Source of the DNA: Carallia brachiata
Taxonomy: Eukaryota > Streptophyta > Magnoliopsida > Malpighiales > Rhizophoraceae
Direction: 5' to 3'
Length of the DNA stretch: 64,000 bases
Assembly: GCA_021464245.1 (NCBI GenBank)
Contig: JADCRB010000096.1
Location: forward strand, 1 to 64,000
The notes under the pieces were generated by a model. That model saw only the letters and a program-made list of their open reading frames with translations. It did not search any database and was not told the origin of the DNA. Below are positions 1 to 11,173 of this stretch, one piece after another. The first letter of the stretch is position 1; each line of letters starts with the position of its first letter. The translations under genes were made by a program, and so were the position numbers.

Positions 1-3000
1 ATCTAGGACATCACAAAGGATGTAACCGTGAATTTGCCACTGTTCTCAAGTTGCCAAATAAATCGATCGTGTTCTCCTTGAGAAAGGCAATAACCGTCAA
101 TTGCCTTCCTAAAACCCTCGTACTGTTCTAATTCCCAATCAAAGAAATCTCTTCCCCATAAAATGCTCCACTCCCATCTTCCATCCACCCACGTACCAAA
201 GTTCTCAATAGTGCCCTCCTTAATGACAGCCTAGGCAAACATGCGAGGAAAACTAGCTCGGAGAGTAGCATTGCCAATCCAAATGTGATGCCAAAAATCA
301 ACTCTTTTTCCATCACAAGGAAGAAATCTGAAATGAGACTTAACAATCTTTGAAGTATTACCCACCTTAGAAGGAATAGAGCATATTCCTCTCCAAACAG
401 GTGACATTTTGGAATGAACAATGGACCACTCCCATGGCCAAAGTCGTACAGCCCCATACCTGGCTTTGAGAACCTTCACCCATAATGCGTTGTTGTTATT
501 TTCAACTTTCCACAACCACTTAGTTAGGAGGCCTAAGTTGCTGTCTCCAATTTTGCCAATACCCAAACCACCCCTTAACTTTCTTCTGCACATTTGGCCC
601 CAAGAGACATGATGAATCTTCTTATTACCCTCTTCGTCACCCCAAAAGAAAGAGCATTGAATATGTTCTATTTTTGCTTCCACGCTCTTCGGAATTCTGA
701 ATAAGGACATAAAATACACAGGAAGTGATTGAAGACATGATTTAAGTAGAACTAATCTCCCTGCTTTGGATAGATATCTAGTCTTCCATTTAGCCAATCG
801 TGCTTCTATCTTGCGAATAATAGGCTGCCAAAGACTTTTAGCCCTGGGGTTGATGCCAAGCGGCAAGCCAAGATAAATCATGGGAAAGGAACCAACCCCG
901 CATCTCCAAAACTCAGCCCATCTCTCAACCTTGGCAGCGCAATCTCTTACACCAAATATCATGGTTTTGGAAAAATTAATTTTCAGTCCAGCACAACATT
1001 GAAAACACCTCAAAATCCTCTTGCAATTCATGATAGACTCATCATTAGCTTCACTGAAAAGGATGGTGTCGTCGGCGAACTGCAGGTGTGATAGATGTAT
1101 TCTGCCACCGATACTAAAGCCCTTGATTAATACTTGATTCAATCCCTTATTGAAGAGAGCATTTAATCCTTCTGCAACTATCAAAAATAGGAATGGGGAA
1201 AGAGGATCCCCTTGACGCAAACCTCTTGCCATTTTGAATTGCGGTGTAGGACTCCCATTAACCAAAATAGACATATCTGGAGTGAAAATACATTCCCATA
1301 TCCAACGCCTTTATTTGTCCCCAAAACCCATGCTCTTCATCACATCTTCTATAAAAGCCCATTCCACTGTATCATAGGCCTTTTCAAAGTCAATTTTGAT
1401 GATGGCACCCCCTTCTCTCGTCTTCTTCATTTCTTCTATCACTTTATTTGTGATTAATACACTGTCAAGGATGTAACGTGCTTTCAAAAAAGCTGATTGA
1501 TGCTCTCCAATTACCTTTCCAATCACCATTCGGAGTCTATTAGCCAAAACCTTTGCCAATATTTTATATATGCAACCCACCAAAGATATTGGACGGAACT
1601 GATTTAAAGAGACAGCCCCGTTTACCTTGGGGATCAAAACTATGAAGGAAGAATTTAAAGACTGATGAAGTTTCCCATTATTGAAGAAATCCAAGAAGAA
1701 ATTCATTAGGTCCTTTTTGATCAATTCCCAGTGTCGTTTGATGAAGCTCAAATTGAAACCATCCGGGCCTGGCGCCTTATTGCCATCACAATCTCGGATT
1801 ACTTCCCATACTTCCGTTTCTAAAAAAGGACTCTCTAACATCAAATTATCTGAACCTGAGATAATGTGGAAGAAAGATTCATTCATTTTCAAGCAAGGTT
1901 GAATACAAGAACCCAGTTGATTTTTGAAATGAGTGAAAATGGCTTCTTTAATTTGCTTTGGGTCAGAGGTGGTAACACCTCCCACATTAAGGCAATCAAT
2001 CAAATTTTTACTACTCCTGTTCGAAGCCAAAATATGAAAATATTTGGAATTCTTGTCCCCATCAACTAGCCACTTAAGCCTAGATTTTTGGAACCATTCA
2101 AGCTCTTCTTTCTTAAGAAGTTGCCAATATGTGGCTCTATTTTGAAATAGCTCTGCTCTCTCAGCCTCAGATAATGGAAGAGATTCCTGTTTCAAGGTCA
2201 AGTGCTCAATTCTTAAAGAAGCATTCTGCAACCCCTCAGACCTCTGTTTCCTTTCCTCCTGACTCCAAGATTTTAAGGATGACTTGACCCTTTTAAGCTT
2301 AAAACATAACAATCTCCCTGGAGACCCTTGGCCAATTGAGTTTACCCAACTCTCCTCTATTTTCCCGCATGCTTCCTTATCAGAAAGCCAGTGGTTAAAA
2401 AATCGGAATGGGATTGGGCCCCAATCGACTTTATCAACCCCTAGGCATACCCCAGAATGGTCAGAGAACGAGCAATGAACTCCCCACTATTTTAATCCTG
2501 GAATTGAACTTAACCAGTCCGCGTCGATTAAAAAATAATCCAATCGACTCAAGGAAGGAAAAGCCCTAAAACTGCTCCAAGTGTATCTTCTACCCTGCAT
2601 CGGAAGATCGATCAACCCCATATCATAAACAAAATCATTGAAGCATTGAATGGCCAACCTATCATCGGTAGCCCGCACCCTTTGATCTTCGGACAACACC
2701 GTATTGAAGTCCCCTCCTAGGCACCACCAACCTTTGAATTTATCCTTAAGACTTTTTAATTCATCCCAAAAACCAATTTGGTCAGAGAAGCTGTTTGGTG
2801 CATAAACGTTAACAAGCACCGCTTCTTTGTTGAGAGGTATAATAAGACCTTCCAAGACTATAAATCTACTAGTAATTAACTGGTTATGAAGTTGAAAAAT
2901 TGAGAGATCCCAATAAGTAACTAGCCCACCTGCTGCCCCATTAGCCTCAGAAGCCAAAAATTGCACCCCCTGTCCACCCCAAACTTGTCTGAAAATAGCA

Positions 3001-3131
3001 TTAGAAATGGTTTCAAGCTTAATTTCCTAGATAAACAAAATCCCTGGCCTATGAGAGGAGACCCATTTGTGAACAGCCCTCCGCTTAGTGGACTTCCCCA
3101 GACCCCGGACATTTATAGTAGCTATCAGCAT
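1..3131 (-). pseudogene. LINE-A ORF2: AP endonuclease / reverse transcriptase, four in-frame stops
   Basis: The ATG at 3131-3129 is followed by an endonuclease start with NVRGLG. The endonuclease ends around FSDHSGV near 2460. The reverse transcriptase follows: KAPGPDG near 1770-1750, the FRPISL region near 1600, IKIDFEKAYD near 1400-1370, and the catalytic FADD at 1079-1068. From 3131 to 1 everything is in one frame, without an indel that I can see. Four stops interrupt it: TAG 3029-3027 (in what reads LFI*E, where related LINEs usually have Q), TAG 2489-2487, TAA 1313-1311 (between GDK and RRWIWEC) and TAG 233-231. The frame is still open at the window edge, in a WQLENSGKFTV segment typical of the C-terminal zinc-binding region. 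Non-functional but recognisable throughout. Confidence 0.92.
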
Positions 3132-3447
3132 AATAATTAGACAAAATCCATACCTGAGACATCGCGAAATACTAGCTCTATGTCTCTTCTTCTAATTATG
3201 TTAGCCGATTCAGAACATCTTCTTCTTCCCCCACTACCTGTAAACCCAATAATTTCCCAATTTCCAAGACTTTGGTAGCTTCTGTGCGCATCACACATTT
3301 GTTACGGAAGTGAATATGTCCATTAGAGAGTTAACCATCCTCAGAGAGAACCTCTTTGGCTGAGATTTGAAAGAGGAAAGAACCTTTGGAAGTGTTTTAC
3401 AGCTGACCCCTGCCCTGCGCTTTCTACCCCCTTCATCTTGCCAATCG

Positions 3448-5200
3448 TCACTGTATGATGCTTGAAGGTTGAGTAATATCTGCCAAAGTGCGATATTTTG
3501 CAATAGAAGATGCCCTTCTCGAAGCCACCACATTAAGAGGATTGTGGACACCTTGGGAGCCCTCATGATCAGCCTTGTCTTGAATTAAGCTCTCACAATT
3601 ACTCTCTAATGGTTGCTGGTGATCATTAATATGCCCATGGAACTCATTAGTGGACTGATTATCAGCATTCAAACCCACTGTGGTATCATTGCACATCTCA
3701 TTGTTTACGGGGCCAAAACCATCCTTTTTCAATTGGTCTTTAGTACCCGCTATAGCCCCAGTCAACTCCACAAGGTCCAACCTAGTTCCACCGGTCTCAA
3801 TATTCAAAGCCCAATTTGGATGAGCTGGATCTATCTGTTCAACCCACTTTCCAAGACCTTGATTAAGCTCCCACTCATTTTGAATTTGAATATCACAAGA
3901 TACCGGCTTGACAAAGACTTTCCCAGTTTCTATCCCGGTACTACTAACCTCTCTTGAAACCATACACGTGTCGCACATCAAAACTCCTTCATGATTACCC
4001 CATTTGTCCTTGTTTGCTAGCTCTTGGAACACCGGTGAAGTATCCATAGGCATCACCAGTGGATTAGGACTATTAGCAACGTGATCAAGGCTTTTCGAGA
4101 GGTTCATGTTCCTTTCACCAAACTTTTGGTTGGTCGTGGCATTACTCAACGGTTTCATCACTGAGCTCTCACCGGAAAAAGTAGTTAACCCAGGTTCCAC
4201 TCTTGTCGTTGGGTCTCTAGTAGCTGTCGCAAGCTCAGAACTCAAACTCAAAGGAAACAATTTACCATTGATGCTAACAACAATAAACGACGGAACAATA
4301 GTTTCTCTCTTCAAAAGAACCATGAATCGACAGACATCTAGCCTCCATTTCATATCAGATTGGACATCTAAACCCAAGAAGATTCCCCATTGACCACCAA
4401 GCAAAGTCAGAAAATCAGTATTCCAAGCATGAAGAGGTAGACCCTCTATAGAGATCCAAACACGCCGATTAGGACCTAGCTCTAGGGTCCAGGGACTTAA
4501 ACTCTAAAACTGATCAAGGAGCAGACTCGTATCACTACCAATTGATGTCAACATATCCTCTTTGGAATCAAAAGTAAGGAGAACCTCAGATCCACCCATA
4601 ATCGTGACCCTAAAAGGAAAAAAGCCACCAAATTGGATATGACTTTGAATAGCCTCAATGGATTTTGGATTTTTGACGACCCCGACTGCGCTTCTGGATA
4701 ACCATTCAGTATCCGCCTTGGTCGAATAGGACAATATTGCCTCCCCTGTTTTTGAAGACAAAAACCCCCTGCCCCTGACTTGATTTCCGCACCAATGACT
4801 CCTACTCTTTGCTTCTCTATCACTATTTTTTGAAGGTTTGGCCTCTAACTAGACCATTCCCTATCCTTCGTTTGACTGTAGTCACCTTTTGTATCACAGG
4901 CTGAACATGCCCACTACTGTCCCTCGCTGATCCTTTGTACGTCTTAGGATCAGCATAACTAGCTAACTTGACCCAGATACGGTTACCCAGCAACCTTTCT
5001 CCGTTTAATCGTTGAGCCGCATCGATCGCATCCTGCCGTTTCTTGAACTTCACAAAGCCAAAACGCCAACCTACCTTGGTACGCTTGTTGGAAATAAAGA
5101 CATCCATTACCCGGCCCCAACGCTGGAAAATACTCCATAGTCCCTTTACATCAGCGGCTACCGGAAGGTTGTTGACGAACACGGGCGTCGAACCTTTCAT
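3448..5200 (-). pseudogene. LINE-A ORF1 with N-terminal RRM domain, frameshifted
   Basis: The ATG at 5200-5198 opens a frame starting MKGSTPVFVNNLP. It then shows RNA-recognition motif hallmarks: RFGFVKF as the RNP1-like core and a second strand ending GNRIWVKLA. This frame meets a TAG at 4825-4823. The rest of the protein continues in a different frame from about 4790 down to 3448, so an indel lies around 4830-4760, next to a T-rich tract. In the second frame a further TAG at 4506-4504 interrupts the conserved region leading to SPWTLELG and RRVWISIEGLPLHAW. The remainder to 3448 is a low-complexity polar tail. The normal role would be RNA binding and chaperoning of the LINE transcript. The exact C-terminus is uncertain because further frame changes near 3450-3300 cannot be excluded. 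Confidence 0.85.
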
Positions 5201-5232
5201 ATTTTCTCACTGCCAATATGTCCCTTGACTAC

Positions 5233-6454
5233 TTAGTGTGCCTGTCAATTAATTCCATATAGCATTTTGAAATTAATATAATTGAGTGTTATTCAAATAT
5301 AATTGTGAGCAATGGTATTAAAACCAATTGTTGATTGCAATCAAACGGTCCATTCTGATGTTACATGTATGCAGAATCATAAAATTAGAGTTACACGATG
5401 TGTTTGATATTGATAGTGTATAGTACAATTGTCGTACTCATAAAATTGATCGGACAAATTCTATTGATGAGGAAAAAAAGTGCAATAGATATCAATTCAC
5501 AAAATGTTTAGTAAGAAATTGAATCCCTTCCTAAAACAAAATAAGATAATTGGAAATGTTCAAAAGTTTTTGTATTAACCTTAATTAGCTTCCAAATAAA
5601 TTCGGATTGCACCTTTCTCAAACTCTAATTTTGCTTTGAGAATTGAATGTTATATATGTGGTGTTATCTGCATTTTCTTGTCATATGTATTATGTAAACC
5701 CCATCTTGGCTCGCATGAAGAAAATGAGTGATTCACTTGACCATCCAAAGTCAAAAAAAAAAAAAAAAAAGAGAAAGAAAATATGTGAGTGACTGGTGAT
5801 CATGACAGAATATAAGATTAATCATGTCTTGATTACTATAGTGACACCACAAGGAAAAGCTAGCTTCAAAAAAAGAGAGAGGCGCAAAAATAAAGGGTTT
5901 TTCGAGCTTCTTGACTTGGAGTCATGACTCTTTGACGCCAATACCAAAGGAATGGAAGGGCTCGCTTAACATTCGTTCTTTGTGCTACATTAGAACCCCA
6001 ACAACTCTCTTGATCTGAGAAATTAAAAAAAGTCACACATCCAAACAAAGCCTTCCATTTTCAAATCCGCAAGAGTTTCTCTCAGACATGCAAAAATTTG
6101 TCGTGTTTCATACTTCAAAGAATGTGAAAGAGTTAGGTTTGGGTTTTGCTGATCCAATTTGGAAGAAAATTCCATTGGTAATCACCATGCAGCAGTATTT
6201 CAATGGCCTTTGGATGTATATCAACATAGGAGGTTTGAGTCAATGAAGTCGTATTCATGCAGCTATGAAGTCTCCAAGTTCACCAATGTTAATGTGCTCA
6301 AGGGCCTTTCTTTAAGGTAGATGCAATTGAGCATTGGTACTAAAAGGAAATTGCAGGACATATCCATAAAGGCCCTCAAAAAGGAAAATGTTGTATAAAT
6401 TTCATCGATATGATATTAAATAATTGGACATATGCGAACAAGATGTTTAAATAA
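5233..6454 (+). repeat. Unit U copy 1 (promoter + MADS-like start + 3' section), flanked by two LINEs
   Basis: From about 5236 to 6454 this region matches 54920-56150 closely and, in part, 51100-51500 and 59930-61180. It contains a TATA-like TATGTAAA at 5691-5698 (TATATAAA in the other copies), a leader, a short reading frame at 5802-5927 and a 3' section through 6454. On the left the match stops at LINE-A. On the right it stops where LINE-B begins. It is a single displaced member of the family that forms an array at 51-64 kb. Confidence 0.75.
5802..5927 (+). pseudogene. Unit U reading frame 1: MADS-box-like N-terminal relic
   Basis: A 41-codon frame begins MTEYKINHVLI and contains GKASFKKRERR before a TGA at 5925-5927. 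The related copy near 55491 reads on where this one stops. The KASFKKR core, the M-T start about 20 residues before it, and an EL pair nine residues after it fit the layout of type I MADS domains of the AGL80 group, where KASFKKRKKGL...EL is usual. That assignment is an inference. The frame is too short to make a DNA-binding domain. It lies about 100 bp after the (mutated) TATA box, like its sister copies. Confidence 0.4.
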
Positions 6455-6525
6455 TTGGACTCATACCTACTCTTTGCGAATTTTTGAGATTCTCTCTCCC
6501 TCGACTGAAATCCCCTCCCCCCTCG

Positions 6526-8259
6526 ATGGAAGACAATCGAATGAGCCAACTATCTAGTGAGGAAGCTGACCTTCTTGACCGTTCCACAAAAAAGAACAAA
6601 TCTATAGATACGCTTCAACCTCCTGAAGTGGCCATGGAAGACTGGATGAATATGAATGAGCAGCAAAAGAGCACGTACAAAGACAAGGTCCAAAGATCTC
6701 GCATGGTTGAAGCACACACGAAGCCATTAATCTCCCCGAGGGCGGATCAACAAGAGGCTCGAAGCATTAATGTGGAGTATGAAAATTCTGTTCCACACTT
6801 TCGGCTTTTAAAACCCAAGCAGGCGGCGGTTAGACAATCATGGCGGGGTACTCTCAACGTCAAGTTATGGGGACGCAACATCAGCTATACTCATCTCCGC
6901 AACAGATTGAATGTCTTATGGAAACCCAAAGGTGATATACAAATCATGGACCTTGAAAACGAGTATTTTAATGTTAAGTTTACATGTGCAGATGATTATT
7001 TCACTGCCCTGTGTGGGGGACCATGGGTTATTCTTGGACACTACCTAGTGGTCACCGAGTGGGAGCCTCAATTCAACCCATGTGTAGCGAAGATTAATTC
7101 GGCCATAATCTGGGCGCGCTTCCCGAACATGCCTGTGGAATACTATGACGAAGAGGTCTTAACAGCAATTGGCAATGAAATTGGAAGGCCAATTAGGGTC
7201 GATCCCTCAACACGATTAGCTTCACGCGGAAAAGTTTGCCTGGCTGTGCGTTCAAATTAATCTCAATAGGACACTGTTAAGTAAGATTTTGATTGATGGA
7301 TTAGAAGTAAAGATTGAATATGAGGGCTTGCCACATATTTGCTACATCTGTGGCAAAGCCACTCACTTGAAAGAGGCGTGTCCACAACAATCCATCCAAG
7401 CTGTTCCAGCACCAGTCATAAGCAATACAGACGCCGTTGAACATAGCGCTCAAGGCCATGATCACAACCCAAGACCCGACCCATATGGCCCGTGGATGCA
7501 CGCGCAAAAGCGGGTTCGCAAACCTATCCCGAGGAATCAGGGAACCAGACCAACGCGTAAGGAAAGAAATCAAAATAACCCCACCTTAGTGGAACGGTCT
7601 AGATTTGATGTCCTTGCAGATGAAGAGCAAGAAGCGGAAAATAATACGATTATAGCCAGCGCAGAAGCAGGAGATATTATTGCGACAAATCCTCCCAAGC
7701 AGACTAAATTGGGAGAAGAAATTCCAGCCCAAAAATCTTCTGACTCTCAAAAATCTACGGCATCAATATCTCCTGCTTACAAGGAGAATATTGATATTAA
7801 CTTGCCTGCTCTAAAATCTCCCAAAAAAAGGGACTGATTTCTACCTCAGTTGATAATGCTTCCCGTGGACAGCAAGCTGCTACTCTGCCGGCTCAAGAAA
7901 ACAATCAACCTGGGTGCCCACCTTTGATCCAACTACAACAACAAGCCATCAGCGATGTTTCTAAACTTGCGTCCATATTTGCGGATGCCTTCCAGGGGCC
8001 CACGGTGGACCAGATAGCTCCGCCACCAAAGCCTCCAGATTCCCATAGTCGCAGTCTCGCAATTTCAGGTGGCAGAGGTTTTAAGAAAAAAGGTCCAAAA
8101 AATCATACCTTATCCAGGAGTACTTCTATTGTTCTTTTCGAAAACAATAACAATCTGCAGGAACAGTATGAGGCTGCGAACACTACCTCGCTCATCCACA
8201 GTCCAGAGACTACGGTCTTATCTGATGCTTCCCCATCTTTTGTGCCAAACTCACAATGA
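6526..8259 (+). pseudogene. LINE-B ORF1 (DUF4283 + CCHC zinc knuckle), two frameshifts
   Basis: The start is taken at ATG 6526 (MEDNRMSQLSSEEADLL), because the frame further upstream has only a TTG. A DUF4283 domain follows, with SWRGTLNVKLWGR, CGGPWVILG and VVTEWEPQF. At about 7247-7250 the frame shifts by one base. The new frame reads VQINLNRTLLSKILIDG and then a zinc knuckle, CYICGKATHLKEAC (C-x2-C-x4-H-x4-C, codons near 7340-7381). A second shift near 7829 in an A-run moves to a third frame that ends with TGA at 8257-8259. The role in the element would be nucleic-acid binding in the RNP. The two shifts make it non-functional. Confidence 0.88.
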
Positions 8260-8612
8260 GTGTCCTAGCATGGAGCGTGAGAGGAGCGAGCAAAAGCAAA
8301 CTGTCACGCACCTTGATAGACTTGCTTTCATATCATAAGCCTTGTATTTTATCAATCATGGAGCCCCGAATTAAATTGCAGAGGGCCAGTGATGTTAGCA
8401 TGCAGTTTGGGTTTGATGGTGTTCACCGCATGGATCCTATTGGCTATTCAGGGGGAGTTTGGCTTTATGGGACAAATCCAGAGTCAGCTTGGAAATTCTA
8501 TACTCCACACCACAAGCCGTTCACGCCGTTGTCATTGAAGATAACCAATCTTCTTGGATCTTGTCATGCGTCTACGCACATCCAAATGATTTGGTCAGAG
8601 ATAAAATGTGGC
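8256..8612 (+). pseudogene. LINE-B ORF2 N-terminus (AP endonuclease), truncated and frameshifted
   Basis: ATG at 8256 overlaps the ORF1 stop as ATGA (8256-8259), the usual tight ORF1/ORF2 coupling of such LINEs. The translation begins MSVLAWSVRGASKSKLSRTL and continues to MEPRIK and MGFDGVH-like endonuclease blocks. Near 8480-8520 the frame shifts, and the conserved AVHAVVIEDNQSSWILSCVY followed by AHPNDLVRDKMW is in another frame. The element ends there at the junction with the kelch fragment. No reverse transcriptase remains. Confidence 0.85.
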
Positions 8613-9118
8613 ATACGATGCAGTAAAAGACGAGTGGGTGTCATTGCCTGACATGGCAAGAGAGCGTGACGAGTGCAAAGCAATTTTCCACCGCGGCTTG
8701 CTCCACGTCATTGGAGGTTATTGTACAGAGATGGAAGGTCAATTTGAGAGAAGTGCTGAGGTGTTCGATATTGCTACGTGTCAATGGGAGCAAGTACAAG
8801 ATGACTTCTTAGTCTCAGCCGAAAGGCCCAAGACTTGTACTTCTGGCAATGACGGGGCATTATACACGTGTCGTGAAAGCGAAGTGGTGGCATTTAAAAA
8901 TTCCACGTGGCAAGCAATTGCCAAGTTAACCTGCTGACATGGCCAATGTCGCTTATCTGGCAACATGGGAGCGTAAACTGTTGGTCATTGGAGCCGGAGG
9001 AATGGGAGATTCTCAGGTGGCACATGTGTTGGATATGAACACTTACAAATGGACCAAAGTGAACACCCCAGAACAATACTCGGGCTATGTCCAATCAGGC
9101 TGCTTTCTTGAGATTTAG
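8612..9118 (+). pseudogene. 3' half of an F-box/kelch-repeat gene (KFB type), frameshifted
   Basis: From AYDAVKDEWVSLPDMARER the sequence reads as kelch repeats: HVIGGY near 8710, RSAEVFD near 8753, then VLDMNTYKWTKV near 9030 and a natural end at TAG 9116-9118. It resembles the C-terminal half of plant F-box/kelch proteins of the At1g15670/At1g80440 type, which target enzymes for ubiquitination. A one-base frameshift near 8934 separates the first ~108 codons from the last ~61. The F-box and first kelch repeats are missing because LINE-B sequence replaces them at about 8612. Non-functional as it stands. Confidence 0.82.
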
Positions 9119-9480
9119 GGTTAAAAGTTAGTGTATATATTTGTACATAACATTGTGTATATAGCAAGGTAATCAACGTTCAAGTTATTGGTCTGCGCAA
9201 CCGCTATTGGGATTGCAGTGTTGCCTGCGACCTGTAATTTGGAACTTTGCGGCAAAACGAGTTAGCCTGTAGTCTTTCTTTTTCCTTCAAACCGAATTGA
9301 ACTAAAGGAAACATTCGCAAGTTTCCTAGTATTGTACTATGAACCACGACTAGATGAATTCTCGTAAGCTTCTTTTCCTTCTTTTTCCTTGAGCTTTTCG
9401 CTAATAAGGTCAATCCGAACGAAATTAAAATGCCAAATGCATACTAACAGTGCTCCGAACCTAACCTGCAATTACTTAAT

Positions 9481-9804
9481 TAAGGGTTTGTTTTGTTTAT
9501 CTGTTGTTAATTATTGTTACAGTTGCTTATTATTGATTGTTTTTATTGATTAATAATTTATTATAATTGAATACTGATGACTAAAATCAATTCATAGTAT
9601 TTAGTTAAACTAAAATTTCAAATTACTTTTTGTATCATTTGCTTTTTGCTATTAGGGCGATTTCAAACTAATTTTTGGATCATTTGCTATTTAGGAGAGT
9701 TATCAGCGAAAACAAGCACATAAAAGATAATTATCAAATACTTTTTATACTTTTGGAAACTGAAAAGCAAAGGGTACCCCAAAAAACTAAACCAAACATC
9801 CTAA
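9481..9804. mobile_element. MITE-like element, 318 bp, TAA target duplication
   Basis: The left end GGGTTTGTTTTGTTTA (9484) and the right end TAAACCAAACATCC (to 9801) are imperfect inverted repeats. Both are flanked by TAA (9481-9483, 9802-9804). A 3-bp TAA/TTA duplication with GG-start ends fits Tourist-type (PIF/Harbinger) MITEs. The interior is AT-rich and non-coding. Confidence 0.5.
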
Positions 9805-10978
9805 GGTGTAAATCACGTGCTCATCTTGAGATTGACTCCACAAAAAAAAAAAAAAAAAAAAAGTCCTAAGTGGGAATCATGATAAATTTTGTTTCAAGGC
9901 AACCTTGTAAAATGATGCACCTGAGAGCTACTGCACATTTGGGGAATCTTCTGCAAAACATAAAATCTTTGATTTTTGATGTCTAAATTTTGTCCTATGC
10001 ACTTGGTTTTTTTTTTTGTTTGGTAATCTCCAGAATTTGTATCGTTGTGTGCTTTCGTTTCTTTGGCATTTGAATTCACGTCCTCTATGATTTCTTGCAT
10101 TTCGTTTGGTTGACAACTGTTGCCCAACATTCTTCTTCTAGATTGTTTATTCTGTCACTATTCAACTAAATGGAGCCATGACCTGCAAGGCATGGCGAGA
10201 AAAATACATCACATATTAAACTCTGACGATAATTATGGTAAAAGAATTCAACCTTTCTGACAAAAAAGGTCAAAAAGAAAACCGATTCCCTATTAATTCC
10301 ATGGAGCCTTCAAGCACGGAAGGCATCATGTTATCACACCAAATGACATTTGGTATGAGAAGAAATTAAAGAAAACTGACTTGTAAAGCTAGCGGCCAAA
10401 AATCCTTTAAACATATAAGCCACCAAAAAATGATTAAAGTCTAAGATTTAAAAGGGATCAAAATTCATGCAATATGAAAAGAGAGGAAGCTTGCAACGGA
10501 AACGGGACAAATGAAATGCTTCACAGGAGAGACAGACCTTGAAAAAATTCTATTTTTACAGAATTCTTAGGATATTCTTAGGTGCACCATCCCTTGACGC
10601 AGCCTTAATACTCCCCAGTAGGATTGTGGAGTATTACTTTGCTTTCCTATTTTATTAACCAAAAAAAAAAAGAATAGTGGAAGCAAAAGCAAAGAACAAA
10701 GACAAGAGGCCCTGCAAGCAACGCCAGGGCTATAGCGCCAAGCAAGAAAGTCCTCTTGCTTGTCTATTCCTTGTTTCGCCAAGCTATCCGTGATTATATT
10801 TGAATTTATCCCTATGTTAAAAAATTCCTAAGTATGAAAGAAAAAAAAAAAAGCTTTTAAAATAGCGCATTTCATCTTAATATTGCCAATTACCAATAAT
10901 TTTCTCTTTACTAGGAAATAGCAGTAACAAAGTCCAATTCAATAATTACATGATTTATCCTAAGAGTGCCATTACACT
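9805..10978. other. Intergenic; no gene seen
   Basis: AT-rich sequence with an A-run at 9841-9862, a T-run at 10009-10018 and an A-run at 10660-10671. Short frames on both strands show no recognisable family. Confidence 0.6.
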
Positions 10979-11173
10979 TCCAGAATCAGGCATTTGCCCG
11001 AATTTTTTTTGTGCAACAAGATTATAATTTTGTACAACAAGATTGTTACTTTGTGCAACAAAAAAATATAAAAAAATACAAATTTTTTTCGTTGCACAAA
11101 ATAACAGTCTTGTTGCACAAAATTATAGTCTTATTACACACAAAAAAATTCGGACAGATGCCCGATTCTGAAA
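10979..11173. repeat. Long foldback (hairpin) element
   Basis: Two arms of about 85 bases face each other around an A/T-rich centre at about 11062-11084. The left arm runs from CAGAATCAGGCATTTGCCCG through repeated GTGCAACAAGATTAT blocks. The right arm is its near-complement, ending CCCGATTCTGAAA. Each arm itself contains two or three copies of a TTGTGCAACAAGA-like motif. It would form one long stem if transcribed. Likely a foldback or MULE-type MITE; no clear target duplication is visible. Confidence 0.75.

Larger units (their letters stand above)
1..5232 (-). mobile_element. LINE-A: L1-type non-LTR retrotransposon with an RRM-type ORF1, decayed
   Basis: A minus-strand LINE whose 3' end lies beyond the left edge. 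Reading leftward it has ORF1 (5200 to 3448) and ORF2 (3131 into position 1) with endonuclease, reverse transcriptase and the start of the C-terminal region. The ORF1 begins with an RNA-recognition motif, a trait known from one sub-clade of plant L1 elements (BNR type). Its 5' boundary is placed near 5232 because from about 5236 rightwards the sequence matches another repeat (unit U) also present near 54920. Both ORFs carry stops, so the copy is dead. Only about 30 bases separate the ORF1 ATG from the boundary, so most of the 5' leader may be missing. Confidence 0.9.
6455..8612 (+). mobile_element. LINE-B: 5' half of an L1-type LINE (ORF1 with DUF4283 + CCHC)
   Basis: The plus-strand 5' part of a LINE: leader from about 6455, ORF1 from the ATG at 6526, and only the first ~120 codons of ORF2. 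It stops abruptly near 8612 where a kelch gene begins. L1-type insertions normally keep their 3' end and lose the 5' end. Here the opposite is true, so a later deletion or recombination is needed. It belongs to a different lineage from LINE-A because ORF1 has a DUF4283 domain and a CCHC knuckle instead of an RRM. Confidence 0.88.

Noticed and set aside
10567..10782. 71-codon minus-strand frame
   Set aside because: Low-complexity composition crossing an A-run; no motif.
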